DNA from: Brevirhabdus pacifica
GTDB lineage: Bacteria > Pseudomonadota > Alphaproteobacteria > Rhodobacterales > Rhodobacteraceae
NCBI RefSeq assembly: GCF_002797755.1
Contig: NZ_PGFI01000014.1
Coordinates: forward strand, 186,001-250,000
DNA length: 64,000 nucleotides
Reading direction: 5' to 3'
Position numbers and translations under genes: made by a program. Of the stretch, positions 53,833-62,654 are shown piece after piece (the first letter of the stretch is position 1; each line of letters opens with the position of its first letter). The notes under the pieces were generated by a model. The model saw only the letters and a list, made by a program, of their open reading frames with translations. It had not been told where the DNA came from and made no database searches.

Positions 53833-54308
53833 GTTCCCTTCCCCTTTTCCTGATCGTAATGCGTGACCCGCTGGCGATCGACCATCAGCGCGCGGCTTGC
53901 CTTTCTGGCGAAAAGCCAGCGCCCCTCCCGTTTCACCAGCTGGTCGGTGTGGCGCAGAATGCCAAGCGGCAGAACCACCGGTGCGGGGCCATCTTGGGGG
54001 GATCGCCCTTCGTGGCGATAGAGCGTGACATACTGGACCGTCTCGGCGGAATCGGGCCCGGTCAGGGTTACGCGCAGATTCGTCACGACATGCGCGGTCA
54101 GCCAGTCGCTCCGCTCGGCCATCGTCTCCCGGATGCGGTCGCGGCCGACAAGCTCGGTGCCAAGCCGCACCCAGACCCCATCGACATCAAAGAGATCGCA
54201 CAAGTCGTCATAGCGCTTCTCATCAAGGTATCCGTAGAAGTTCTGCACCAGCCTTTCGCATCGCGCGATTTCCAGAAGGGCGGCGTCGTCATCGGCGGGC
54301 GCGCTCAT
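53829..54308 (-). CDS. SnoaL/NTF2-like protein, probable oxygenase small subunit
   Basis: 159 residues, cone-shaped alpha-beta fold of the SnoaL/ring-hydroxylating dioxygenase beta kind (ARCERLVQNFYGYLDEKRYD, DLFDVDGVWVRLGTELVG, WLFARKASRALMVD). It overlaps both the oxygenase alpha stop (ATGA at 54305-54308) and the aldolase start, so the three products are coupled. It is likely the beta subunit or an accessory partner of the Rieske protein upstream. An independent isomerase/hydratase role is possible. Confidence 0.7.
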   Translation of the reverse strand: MSAPADDDAALLEIARCERLVQNFYGYLDEKRYDDLCDLFDVDGVWVRLGTELVGRDRIRETMAERSDWLTAHVVTNLRVTLTGPDSAETVQYVTLYRHEGRSPQDGPAPVVLPLGILRHTDQLVKREGRWLFARKASRALMVDRQRVTHYDQEKGKGT

Positions 54309-55642
54309 TTGGTAAAGACCAGGGCGCCGGCCTCGTCACGGATCAGCCCTGCGCCATTCTCGGACGAGGGCAGGTTCTCCGCCCCCAGGACGATCTCTTC
54401 GGGCGACAGGAATCCCTTGAACGTGTCGGTCCGGACAACGCCGTCGGTATCCGCTTCGATCGGTTTCGGCATCCTTCCCTTCTCGATCGCGGCAAGGCCT
54501 TTGCGGAAGATGCGGCGCAACAGGGCGACCCCCGTGTCCGACGAGCCGAGGTTCTCATACTGGCGTTCGGGGATGACGCCCTGAGATTCCTGCAGGACAA
54601 GATCCTCTACCGGCGGCAGGCCCTCCCAGCCCGAGTACTTCCGGTTGTCGTATTCCTTCTTTTCGCCGATCCCGGTCGTGCCCTCCGCCAGGCCGCGCGC
54701 ATTCGCATGGGCGCGGGGATAGAAGGTCGATTTGAAGTTTCCTTCGCGCAGAAGGGTGAAGCGGATGATTTCGAAGCTTTCGTCGTCGATGATCCGCAGC
54801 ATGCCGCCGGATTCGCGACGATCGTCGGTGAAGTCTGGCGGCAGCCCGGCCGAGATCCCCCCGAACCGGTAGGTGTAGGGAAAGCAGATGCTCCAGGTGT
54901 TTACATACCTGCGGTCCGCGTTGTCGGTCGGATGCACGAGCACGCTTTTCATGCCGTAGCCGGTTTCGAAATTGGCGTGCTGGATGTTGCGCCACTCGGT
55001 ATTCACGCTCATGTCGCAATAGGGCGCTACATCGTCCGGAACGACGCCGGGTGCCAGCATGTGCAGCACGTAAACGTGCCCCATGTCCGCAAAATTTTCC
55101 ATGAAATTAAGGTAGTTGTAGTTGCGGACATCTCCGCGTTCCAGAACGACCTCACCATCCTCGCGCGAAAGGATATCAAGCTTGGGAAGGGGCGGGGGCG
55201 TCTCGCGATCCTCTCCGAAATATCCCCAGACGACGCCCGCCCAGTCCTGGACGGGGTACCAGGTCTGACGCACTTCCTTGCACATGGGGCTGTCTTCCGG
55301 CTCCAGCGGCATCTCGGTACAGGTGCCGTCGCTGTCGAACGTCCAGCCATGATAGGAGCATTTCAGCCCGTGCGGATGGATCTGGCCGTATTCCAGCGAA
55401 GCGCAACGGTGAGGGCATCGGCGCAGCAGCAGCCCCGGCTCACCCGAGGGCTTGCGGAAAGCAACCAGGTCTTCGCCCAGCATGCGGACGGGGTAGGGCA
55501 GATCCTTCAGATCCTCGGACAGGCAGACAGGGTGCCAGTAATGGCGCAGCAGCTTTCCGGCCGGGGTGTCCTTGCCGGTTCTGGGGTAGTCTGCCAAAAA
55601 CTCGCCATGCTTGGTTTTCTGGGACGGTGCCTCGACGTTCAT
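54305..55642 (-). CDS. Rieske aromatic-ring-hydroxylating oxygenase, large subunit
   Basis: 445 residues, phthalate-dioxygenase-like in length and layout. The Rieske [2Fe-2S] ligands are C76/H78 (CPHRC) and C95/H98 (CSYHGW). The mononuclear iron site is ENFADMGHVYVLH, with D186, H189 and H194 the bridging Asp and two His. It inserts O2 into an aromatic ring to start catabolism, with electrons from a ferredoxin, probably the Rieske protein encoded divergently at 56422-56748. The ATG follows GGAGGAG. A perfect inverted repeat lies 39-56 bases upstream, at 55681-55698. No cis-diol dehydrogenase of the usual type is in the cluster. Confidence 0.87.
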   Translation of the reverse strand: MNVEAPSQKTKHGEFLADYPRTGKDTPAGKLLRHYWHPVCLSEDLKDLPYPVRMLGEDLVAFRKPSGEPGLLLRRCPHRCASLEYGQIHPHGLKCSYHGWTFDSDGTCTEMPLEPEDSPMCKEVRQTWYPVQDWAGVVWGYFGEDRETPPPLPKLDILSREDGEVVLERGDVRNYNYLNFMENFADMGHVYVLHMLAPGVVPDDVAPYCDMSVNTEWRNIQHANFETGYGMKSVLVHPTDNADRRYVNTWSICFPYTYRFGGISAGLPPDFTDDRRESGGMLRIIDDESFEIIRFTLLREGNFKSTFYPRAHANARGLAEGTTGIGEKKEYDNRKYSGWEGLPPVEDLVLQESQGVIPERQYENLGSSDTGVALLRRIFRKGLAAIEKGRMPKPIEADTDGVVRTDTFKGFLSPEEIVLGAENLPSSENGAGLIRDEAGALVFTK

Positions 55643-55680
55643 CGCGCGCTTCTCCTCCGAAAGGCTGACAGTTAAATGTA

Positions 55681-55717
55681 GTCCGCTATATTGCGGACGA
55701 AATTTGAACGGAGTCAA
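55681..55717 (-). promoter_or_regulatory. Promoter and operator of the Rieske oxygenase operon
   Basis: A perfect inverted repeat GTCCGC-N6-GCGGAC (55681-55698) lies in front of the oxygenase gene. On the minus strand a TTGACT (55717-55712) is positioned 17-19 bases from AT-rich -10-like sequence inside the repeat (CAATAT/AATATA). A MarR protein binding here would occlude the promoter. Confidence 0.5.
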
Positions 55718-55743
55718 GCTGGATTCGGGGGAGGGCCTGGGGG

Positions 55744-56274
55744 TCACTCGTTATCGAGTGCCTGTTCGATGTTTTTGCGGATCTGAATCAGCGCGGCCTT
55801 GATTTGCGACAGAAGCTCGGGATCGATACCCTTGACCGCGGTCTCGGTGACTTGGCTGGCTATCGGGACCAGCAGCGACTTCAGCTGCCGACCTGCGCCG
55901 GTAAGGTAGACACTTGTCTTGCGCCGGTCCGTCGGATGCTGGCGCCGCACGATCAGTTTCTGGCGCTCCAGCGTGGCCATGGCGGTGGCCGTGTTTGACG
56001 TCATCATCCCGGCGCGTTTGGCCACTTCGGCCTGTGTCAGGCCGTCCTGCTCCCATAAAACGCGCAGAAAATACCACTGGCTGAGCGATACGCCATGCTG
56101 TGCGATCCGATCCTCGAGCAGCCGGGAGAAGCCTCGGTGCCCCACGCGAAGCATGTAGGCCAGGCTTTGATCGCGGGTGGAGGGAAGCGTGCCCTGATCT
56201 TCCGATTTCAGGGCGTGGTCATGCTCGGTTTCAAGCAGGTCAGGGGCAGCGTCGTTATCCCGATCGTTCGTCAT
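55744..56274 (-). CDS. MarR-family regulator of the aromatic cluster
   Basis: 176 residues. The MarR core (GHRGFSRLLEDRIAQHGVSL, TQAEVAKRAGMMTSNTATAM, wing PTDRRKTSVYLTGAG) is flanked by a charged N-terminal tail of about 40 residues. It lies between the Rieske operon, which it precedes in the same direction, and the divergent transport/degradation operon, so it probably represses both in the absence of the aromatic substrate. The ATG at 56274 follows GAGGAGTG; an ATG 57 bases upstream has no site. Confidence 0.8.
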   Translation of the reverse strand: MTNDRDNDAAPDLLETEHDHALKSEDQGTLPSTRDQSLAYMLRVGHRGFSRLLEDRIAQHGVSLSQWYFLRVLWEQDGLTQAEVAKRAGMMTSNTATAMATLERQKLIVRRQHPTDRRKTSVYLTGAGRQLKSLLVPIASQVTETAVKGIDPELLSQIKAALIQIRKNIEQALDNE

Positions 56275-56328
56275 GTCCACTCCTCTTCGTCCTCCAGGGT
56301 CACGTCGCGACCCTTCTCTTGCAGTATC

Positions 56329-56387
56329 CATACCCTATGCGAAGGCAAGGAAAAACGTTTGACTCAAATCAACCTATACGCATACTA
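56329..56387. promoter_or_regulatory. Promoter region of the divergent aromatic operon
   Basis: CATA-N3-TATG inverted repeat at 56329-56339, a TTGACT at 56359-56364 and, 16 bases on, CATACT/ATACTA as a -10 element overlapping a near-palindrome TATACGCATA (56375-56384). These fit a plus-strand promoter for the ferredoxin-transport operon with MarR sites around it. Confidence 0.4.
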
Positions 56388-56421
56388 GCCGTTATCGAAC
56401 GATCTATTAAGGGGGCATCCC

Positions 56422-56748
56422 GTGGGTTGGCACAAGGTCATGACGGTTGGCGATCTTGCTTCGGAAGAGGCCAGAAGGGTCAGTATCCGCGGCGAGGATA
56501 TCGCGGTCTTCAACCTTGAGGGCGAATTTTTTGCGACCCAGGACCGATGCCCGCATGCGCAAGCAAGCCTGTCGGAGGGAATAGTCGATGACGATTGTAT
56601 CGAGTGTCCCCTCCACCAGGCGAATTTCCACATCCCGACCGGCGCCTGCCAAGGCGGGCCCGTGGATGTGGATCTGAGGGTGTATCCCTGTCGGATAGAA
56701 AACGGGGAGGTTTTCGTCGAGCTCAGGGAGGACGCGAGGGCAGGCTGA
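56422..56748 (+). CDS. Rieske-type ferredoxin
   Basis: 108 residues, a stand-alone Rieske [2Fe-2S] protein with ligands C43/H45 (CPHAQASL) and C62/H65 (CPLHQANFH). It resembles the ferredoxins (NahAb/BphF type) that carry electrons to ring-hydroxylating oxygenases, so it most likely serves the Rieske oxygenase encoded divergently. No ferredoxin reductase gene is present nearby, so one must be shared from elsewhere. It starts with GTG behind AGGGGG. It is the first gene of the plus-strand operon. Confidence 0.82.
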   Translation: MGWHKVMTVGDLASEEARRVSIRGEDIAVFNLEGEFFATQDRCPHAQASLSEGIVDDDCIECPLHQANFHIPTGACQGGPVDVDLRVYPCRIENGEVFVELREDARAG

Positions 56749-56822
56749 CTGCACCTGGCGGCCGAGGAAACTCGGCAGGGTCCGCCGCGGCAGACCCATA
56801 AACACAACAGGGAGGACACGAC

Positions 56823-57770
56823 ATGAAATTCAAACTGGGCGGCCTGATACTGGCCGGAGCGATCAGTCTTTTGGCCCTGCCTGCCCCCGCCGAGGTGCTG
56901 AGCGTTGCCTCCACGCGGAAGGTCATCATCGACAATCTGCCGTTCTTCGTGGCCGATCACATCAAGTCCTTCGAAAAACAGGGGCTGGAGATCGAGTTGA
57001 CCCATTTTCAGGGCGGCAGCGAGGTCGTCCGCGCCGTCACGGGCGGCGCCGCAAGCATCGCGATGGTCGCAACCAGCGCGGCAATCATCGCAAACGGGCG
57101 TGGCGAGAAGGTGCGCCTGATCTCAAGCTGGACGGCGCCGGGATACGGCATCGTCTACATCGTACCTACCGACTCCGAGATCAAAGAGGTCAAGGATTTC
57201 GCCGGCAAGTCGGTCGGCATCAGCCGCCCGGGTTCGGTATCCCACACGGGCCTGTTGCCGGCACTCAAGGCGGCGGGGGTCGAGGACAGCGTGACCGTGG
57301 TGCCTGTCGGCAGTCCCGGTGACAGCTGGGCCGCCGTTCGCAACGGTCGTGTGGCGGCTTCCTGGCATAGCGCGCCATATGTGCTTGATCTGGTCGACAG
57401 CGGCGAGGCCCGGATCATCTTCGACATCTCCGAGTATCTGAAGGAATATGCCCAAGGCTCGTTGGTCGCGAATGAGGCGTTCATTCAGGAAAACCCCGAA
57501 ACGGTCCGCAAATTCCTGGTGGCGGTTCGCGAAGCCGCCGAGTTCATCGGGTCCAACCCCGAAGAGGCCGCAAAGATCGGCTCGGAAGCGATGGGCGTCC
57601 CGTTGGAACAGATCCAGCGCATCATCTCGGAGGCGCCAAAGGATTTCTTCAAGGTGGGACCCATCCCCACGGCCAATTTCGAAGGCTCCCTTGCCGAGGC
57701 CGTAAGCACCGGGGCCCTCAAGACCCCGCCCACGATCGAAGATGTCAGCGACTTCAGTCTGCTTGATTGA
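56823..57770 (+). CDS. ABC transporter substrate-binding protein, NMT1/TauA family
   Basis: 315 residues. The signal peptide (LILAGAISLLALPAPAE) is followed by a two-lobed NMT1/SsuA-like binding fold (VIIDNLPFFVADHIKSFEKQ, FAGKSVGISRPGSVSH, ATSAAIIANG). Family members bind sulfonates, nitrate, thiamine precursors or aromatic acids such as phthalate. Given the catabolic genes around it, the ligand is probably an aromatic acid or arylsulfonate. GGGAGGACACGAC precedes the ATG. No lipobox Cys is seen, so it should be a free periplasmic protein. Confidence 0.8.
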   Translation: MKFKLGGLILAGAISLLALPAPAEVLSVASTRKVIIDNLPFFVADHIKSFEKQGLEIELTHFQGGSEVVRAVTGGAASIAMVATSAAIIANGRGEKVRLISSWTAPGYGIVYIVPTDSEIKEVKDFAGKSVGISRPGSVSHTGLLPALKAAGVEDSVTVVPVGSPGDSWAAVRNGRVAASWHSAPYVLDLVDSGEARIIFDISEYLKEYAQGSLVANEAFIQENPETVRKFLVAVREAAEFIGSNPEEAAKIGSEAMGVPLEQIQRIISEAPKDFFKVGPIPTANFEGSLAEAVSTGALKTPPTIEDVSDFSLLD

Positions 57771-57837
57771 TCCCGAAAGGCACATGCCTGCCCGTCACCG
57801 CTTTTGACGGGCAGGCTTCAACCCATCGGAGTCGACC

Positions 57838-58602
57838 ATGCTTCAGTTCCGCGTGTCCCCGAACCTTCTGTCTATCCTGCTGATCCAGGCGGCCGCATTG
57901 GTGGCTGCCGCACTCGCAATGAATGCGCTTGGGGGGATCTTTCCCTTTCTGCCCGGCCCGACCCACATCGTCGAGGAAGGGGCGCAACTGCTGATCCGGC
58001 CCGAGATCCTCCAGGATTTCGGCGTGACGCTTCTCGAGGCGAGCTTCGGGCTTCTGATCGCCGCCGGTATCGGCATCTCTCTGGGGCTCGTCATCGGCAG
58101 TAGCGCGGCGCTTGTCAGTTTTGCCAACCCCTTGATCCTTGCCTTGTACTCGGTTCCCAAGATCGTCTTCCTGCCCATCCTGATGCTCATTTTCGGAACC
58201 GGAATGGGCCCAAAGATCGCCAATGCCGCCGTGCATGCCGCGTTTCCCATTCTGCTGAACACGCTGGTGGCGACACGCGATACGACCGTCCGGCATGAAA
58301 AGCTGGGCCAATCCTTGTGCATGACGCGGCTGCAGTTCGCGACCAAGATCCTGCTTCCGGGGATCGTGCCACCCGTCTTCGGCGCGATACGTCTGGGGGT
58401 CGGGCTGTCGTTCATGGGCGCCCTCTTGGCCGAGCTGTTTCAATCAGAAGCAGGTGTCGGTCACCTCGTTCACGATCTTTACAATTCGGGCAACATCGCA
58501 GGGATGCTCGCCATCATCCTGGCGGTCCTGGTCATCATCGTCTCGCTGAACGGAATTATGGCGGCGGTCGAAAACCGGTTCAGCCGGTGGAGGGAAATAT
58601 GA
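57838..58602 (+). CDS. ABC transporter permease (first)
   Basis: 254 residues with six membrane segments and the EAA-type coupling loop (NTLVATRDTTVRHEKLGQSL, where the aromatic/sulfonate importers have it). It belongs to the TauC/SsuC type. Its stop overlaps the ATPase start (ATGA at 58599-58602). A second, clearly different permease follows the ATPase gene, so the transmembrane part of this importer is probably a heterodimer. Confidence 0.82.
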   Translation: MLQFRVSPNLLSILLIQAAALVAAALAMNALGGIFPFLPGPTHIVEEGAQLLIRPEILQDFGVTLLEASFGLLIAAGIGISLGLVIGSSAALVSFANPLILALYSVPKIVFLPILMLIFGTGMGPKIANAAVHAAFPILLNTLVATRDTTVRHEKLGQSLCMTRLQFATKILLPGIVPPVFGAIRLGVGLSFMGALLAELFQSEAGVGHLVHDLYNSGNIAGMLAIILAVLVIIVSLNGIMAAVENRFSRWREI

Positions 58603-59369
58603 GCGTCAGTGTATCCATCGAGAATGTATCGAAGACCTTCGGTGTTCCGGGCACGGAATTCGTGGCGATCAAACAGGCCGACGCTCAGATCCAGCCGGGG
58701 GAGTTCGTGTCCATCCTCGGCCCCTCGGGATGTGGGAAAAGCACCCTTCTGGACATGGTCGCGGGCCTCGCCACGCCGTCGCGCGGCACCGTGTCGATCC
58801 ACGGGCAGCCTGTCACCGGACCCGACGAGCGGATGGCCATGGTGTTTCAGCAGATGTCTTTGCTGCCGTGGCGCACCATCCAGGCCAACGTCGAATTCGG
58901 GCTGGAAGTCCGTGGCGTGGGAGAGGCGCAGCGGCGTCGGACGGCACGCGAGATGATCGACCTCGTGGGCTTGAACGGGTTCGAGGAGAAATATCCCTCC
59001 CAGCTGTCGGGCGGAATGAACCAGCGTGTCGCGATCGCGCGTGCCCTTGCGCTGGATCCGGAAATTCTGCTGATGGACGAACCCTTCGGCGCGCTTGATG
59101 AACAGACGCGCCGGATCATGGGCATCGAGCTTCTGCGGATCTGGGACAAGAGCGGCAAGACGATCGTCTTCGTGACCCATTCGATCAGCGAGGCGATCCA
59201 GCTTTCCGACCGGATACTCCTCATGTCGTCGCGGCCGTCGACCATCCGCGAGATCATCGACGTTCCCCTGGCCCGCCCCCGCTCCATTGAGGATCTGTCT
59301 TCGGAAACCGCCCGCGATATCGAGTTGCGCGTCTGGAAGGTGCTGCTGGAAGAAACGGGGGCGAAATGA
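58599..59369 (+). CDS. ABC transporter ATP-binding protein
   Basis: 256 residues, with a complete nucleotide-binding domain: Walker A GPSGCGKST (about 41-49), Q-loop FQQMSLLPW, signature LSGGMNQR, Walker B EILLMDEPFG and the switch His in FVTHSISEA. It is of the SsuB/TauB type. It overlaps the permease genes on both sides by four bases (58599-58602, 59366-59369), so it powers that importer. Confidence 0.9.
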   Translation: MSVSVSIENVSKTFGVPGTEFVAIKQADAQIQPGEFVSILGPSGCGKSTLLDMVAGLATPSRGTVSIHGQPVTGPDERMAMVFQQMSLLPWRTIQANVEFGLEVRGVGEAQRRRTAREMIDLVGLNGFEEKYPSQLSGGMNQRVAIARALALDPEILLMDEPFGALDEQTRRIMGIELLRIWDKSGKTIVFVTHSISEAIQLSDRILLMSSRPSTIREIIDVPLARPRSIEDLSSETARDIELRVWKVLLEETGAK

Positions 59370-60178
59370 GCAAGCCGACAATGGCGACCACCGGCAGCCT
59401 TCTTGCAGGTCACCGCGCCTTTCCTCGCAACTCCAAGCGTTCGCAGAAATTGGGCCAGCTCATCTTCGTGGTCGGCTTTTTCCTGATACTCGAATTGCTG
59501 GTGCGATCCGGCATCCTCAACAGGCTGATCATCGCCGAACCCAGCCGCGTGCTTCTGCGTCTCTGGCAGGATCTGTTCACCCAGGAACTCTGGACAGCCT
59601 TTCTGGTCACGTTCTGGGAAGTCGGCGTCGCGCTGGTCATGAGCCTGCTGGTGGGTCTGGTCGGAGGGGGGCTGCTTTATCATTACAGCACGGTGCGCAA
59701 GGCGCTTCAGCCCGTTCTGGTGGGCTTCTATTCCGCGCCTGCCATTCTGCTTTACCCCGTGTTCATGACTCTGTTGGGCCCCAACAGCCTGATGATCATC
59801 ACCATGGCGACGATCATGGGCGCCGTGCCGATCAGCGTGAACCTGGCAATCGGCTTCGGCGGCATCGATCCGATCCTTCTCAAGCTTGGCCGCAGCCTGA
59901 ACCTCAGAGGGCCTCGCTTGATGGGCAAGATCCTCATTCCGGCCGCGACCCCGGTTCTGTTCGCGGGGTTCCGCATGGGCCTGACCTTCGCCCTCATCGC
60001 CGTGATCGGCCTGGAGTTTCTGACCTACTCGGGCGGTCTCGGACGCCTGATCTCGTGGCGATATTCAATCTTCGACAGCGAAGGCGTTTACGCCGCCATC
60101 GCCATCGTCTGCTGCCTGGCCATGGCAGTGAACTACGCGCTCGGAGTGATGGAACGCAGGATCGTCAACCGGTTCTGA
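59366..60178 (+). CDS. ABC transporter permease (second)
   Basis: 270 residues. A longer cytosolic N-terminus (about 1-30) is followed by six membrane segments, with the coupling loop GFGGIDPILLKLGRSLNLRG. It differs clearly from the first permease in length and sequence. Taken with the single ATPase gene, this makes a heterodimeric channel likely, whereas most transporters of this family use one permease twice. The next gene starts after a short gap. Confidence 0.82.
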   Translation: MSKPTMATTGSLLAGHRAFPRNSKRSQKLGQLIFVVGFFLILELLVRSGILNRLIIAEPSRVLLRLWQDLFTQELWTAFLVTFWEVGVALVMSLLVGLVGGGLLYHYSTVRKALQPVLVGFYSAPAILLYPVFMTLLGPNSLMIITMATIMGAVPISVNLAIGFGGIDPILLKLGRSLNLRGPRLMGKILIPAATPVLFAGFRMGLTFALIAVIGLEFLTYSGGLGRLISWRYSIFDSEGVYAAIAIVCCLAMAVNYALGVMERRIVNRF

Positions 60179-60210
60179 TGAACCCCACCATAGACCTGGA
60201 GAGCCCTTCA

Positions 60211-61680
60211 ATGCTCAAGAAGCAGAACTATCCCGTCAGCACCAAAATGCTGATCGACGGCGAACTTGTCGCCAGCGAGTCGGGGGCCGAGCTGGTCTCG
60301 ACCGACCCGGCGGACGAAAGCGAGCTGGGCCGGGTACCCGCAGCGACAGCGGCCGATGTGAACCGCGCCGTTGCAGCCGCCGAACGGGCCCAGCCCGAAT
60401 GGGCAAGGATCGGCCCCGTCGCACGGGGTGCCTATCTGCGCAAGCTGGCCGCCGCCCTGCGCGAACGCGCGGACGAGGTTTTGGAACTGGAAGTGCGCGA
60501 CACAGGCAACACCATCACCAAGATGGCGGCGGATGTCGGGCAGGCCGCTGATACCATGGATTATTTCGCGGGTCTGGCGACCGAGCTGAAGGGCGAGACG
60601 ATCCCCGCCAGCTCCGAGCATCTGCATCTGACACTGCGCGAGCCCTATGGTGTCGTCGGGCGCATCGTGCCGTTCAATCATCCGATCAAGTTCGCCGCAC
60701 ACGCCATTTCGGCGCCTCTCATCGCCGGCAACACCGTCGTGGTCAAGCCGCCCGAGCAAAGCCCGCTGTCGGCCGCACTCTTGGGGGAGCTGTGCCGCGA
60801 CATCCTACCCGCGGGCTGCGTGAATATTCTGACCGGGAACGGCATGCCCACGGGCGATGCGATCGTGCGCCATCCATCCATCAAGCGGATTGCCTTCACC
60901 GGTTCGGTCCCGACGGGCCGCGCGATCCAGATGGCGGCGGCGGAATCGGGGGTCAAGAACGTGACCCTTGAACTGGGTGGCAAGAACCCCCTCATCGCCT
61001 TTCCCGACATGGACCCGGCCAAGATCGCCGAGGTGGGCCTCGCCGGCATGAACTTCTCGTGGCAGGGGCAATCCTGCGGATCGACCAGCCGGCTGCTTCT
61101 GCATGAAGATATTCACGACGAGGTGGTGGAACGCCTGCTGGAGGCAGTCGCACGGATACGCGTGGGACATCCGCTGGATCCCGCCTCGCAGATGGGGCCG
61201 CTCAATTCCCGGCGCCACTACGAGCGGGTGCAGTCGATGATCGCCAAGGGCAACGAAGAGGGCGCGCGCCTGCGCTTCGGCGGGCAACGTCCCCCCGGCA
61301 AGGAGTTTGAGCGGGGATACTGGCTGCAACCTACCGTTTTCTCGGATGTCGAGGCGGGCATGACCCTGGCCCGCGAAGAGATCTTCGGGCCGGTCCTGTC
61401 CATTTTCAAATGGCGGACTGAAGAAGAGGCCTTCGACCTTGCCAACAGTACGGAATACGGGCTTACGGCGTCGATCTGGACCAATGACATCAAGACCGCG
61501 ATGCGCGCCGTCCGGCGTGTCAAATCCGGCTACATCTGGGTCAACGGCGCTTCGGGCCATTTCTACGGCACGCCCTTCGGCGGCATGAAGTCCAGCGGCA
61601 TCGGCCGCGAGGAGGGCCTGGGCGAATTGCTGAGCTACACCGAGACCAAGACCGTGCATTTCATGGGCGCGTTTGCCTGA
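60211..61680 (+). CDS. Aldehyde dehydrogenase
   Basis: 489 residues of the NAD(P)-dependent ALDH superfamily. The cofactor region VVGRIVPFNHPIKFAA, the general base Glu in VTLELGGKNPL and the nucleophile Cys in WQGQSCGSTSR are all present. The hydratase-aldolase would supply an aromatic aldehyde, so the likely reaction is its oxidation to a (hydroxy)benzoate, which MobA could then hydroxylate. The ATG at 60211 follows CTGGAGAG. An ATG at 60178 overlapping the permease stop has no ribosome site but remains an alternative that adds 11 residues. Confidence 0.85.
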   Translation: MLKKQNYPVSTKMLIDGELVASESGAELVSTDPADESELGRVPAATAADVNRAVAAAERAQPEWARIGPVARGAYLRKLAAALRERADEVLELEVRDTGNTITKMAADVGQAADTMDYFAGLATELKGETIPASSEHLHLTLREPYGVVGRIVPFNHPIKFAAHAISAPLIAGNTVVVKPPEQSPLSAALLGELCRDILPAGCVNILTGNGMPTGDAIVRHPSIKRIAFTGSVPTGRAIQMAAAESGVKNVTLELGGKNPLIAFPDMDPAKIAEVGLAGMNFSWQGQSCGSTSRLLLHEDIHDEVVERLLEAVARIRVGHPLDPASQMGPLNSRRHYERVQSMIAKGNEEGARLRFGGQRPPGKEFERGYWLQPTVFSDVEAGMTLAREEIFGPVLSIFKWRTEEEAFDLANSTEYGLTASIWTNDIKTAMRAVRRVKSGYIWVNGASGHFYGTPFGGMKSSGIGREEGLGELLSYTETKTVHFMGAFA

Positions 61681-61706
61681 GGCCGCTGTAGACGAAGGAG
61701 GATGCA

Positions 61707-62654
61707 ATGCAGAACCCCCAAGTATCGTCGATCCGGCACGTCGAACTGGCGGTGCCGGATCTGAAGGCCGCCACCGATTTCTATTCCGTGGTCTGGGGGC
61801 TTCGACCCGTTGCCTCCGATGCGCCCGGGCAGCTGTTGCGTGCGGCGGGGGGAGAGCACCATATCCTGCGCCTGGTCGAAGGGCCGACGGCACAGCTGCG
61901 CGGCGCAGGTTTTGCCGCGCCCGATGCGGCAACGGTTCATGCGCTGCACGCCCGGGCCGCTTCGTTTGGCGTCAAGATCCGTTCGGCCCCGCATCAGCTA
62001 CCTGCCGGGCTGGGCGGTGGTTTCGGCTTCGTGCTGGAAACCCCCGATGGTCTGCCGCTGACCATCTCGTCCGACATGCAACCGGTCGCGGGAAACCTCG
62101 AGCTTTCGGGGGTTCCCCACAAGCTGGCGCATGTCGTGATCAACAGCGCGGACGTGGACAGCCAGTTCTCGTTCTTCTGCGACACGCTGGGGTTCAAGCT
62201 CAGCGACAGCAATGGCCGGCTTGAGTTCATTCGCTGCAATGCCGATCATCATTCCGTGGCGCTTGCGCGTGCGACGGGCATGTCTCTGAACCACATGGCG
62301 TTCGAGCTTCCGGATATCGAGAACCTCATGCAGGCGTCCGGAAGGGTGAAGCTGCGCGGGCACGAGTTGGACTGGGGCGTGGGACGCCACGGGCCCGGCA
62401 ACAATGTGTTTTCCTATTTCGTGGATCCAATGGGCTTCGTGGCGGAGTTCACGACCGAAGTGCAGCAGATCGACGAGGCGTCCCACGTGCCGCAGGACGC
62501 CGAATACTGGAGCACGGCCGTGATCCGTCCCTGCCGCTGGGGGATGGCCATGTCGCCCTCGCCACGCGCCCGCAAGGCCATGGCAGGGGATTACCAGAAC
62601 CAGCTCCTGACCCAGGCAAGTTGCGACGAGCTGATCGCCAGGAAGCTTTCGTGA
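61707..62654 (+). CDS. Extradiol ring-cleavage dioxygenase (VOC family)
   Basis: 315 residues with two vicinal-oxygen-chelate domains. In the second domain the iron ligands fit H142 (HKLAHVVIN), H196 (LNHMAFEL) and E247 (FVAEFTTE), with the acid-base His pair H181/H182 and Tyr Y237. This is the 2,3-dihydroxybiphenyl/catechol 2,3-dioxygenase type I layout, which opens an ortho-diol next to the hydroxyls. The product of such cleavage of a bicyclic or side-chain diol would be the pyruvate-type substrate of the hydratase-aldolase. AAGGAGGATG lies before the ATG. The stop overlaps the next start (TGATG). Confidence 0.82.
   Translation: MQNPQVSSIRHVELAVPDLKAATDFYSVVWGLRPVASDAPGQLLRAAGGEHHILRLVEGPTAQLRGAGFAAPDAATVHALHARAASFGVKIRSAPHQLPAGLGGGFGFVLETPDGLPLTISSDMQPVAGNLELSGVPHKLAHVVINSADVDSQFSFFCDTLGFKLSDSNGRLEFIRCNADHHSVALARATGMSLNHMAFELPDIENLMQASGRVKLRGHELDWGVGRHGPGNNVFSYFVDPMGFVAEFTTEVQQIDEASHVPQDAEYWSTAVIRPCRWGMAMSPSPRARKAMAGDYQNQLLTQASCDELIARKLS

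Noticed and set aside
59287-60210. Upstream extension of the aldehyde dehydrogenase frame
   Set aside because: It runs through the second permease gene. Family similarity and a good ribosome site begin at 60211.
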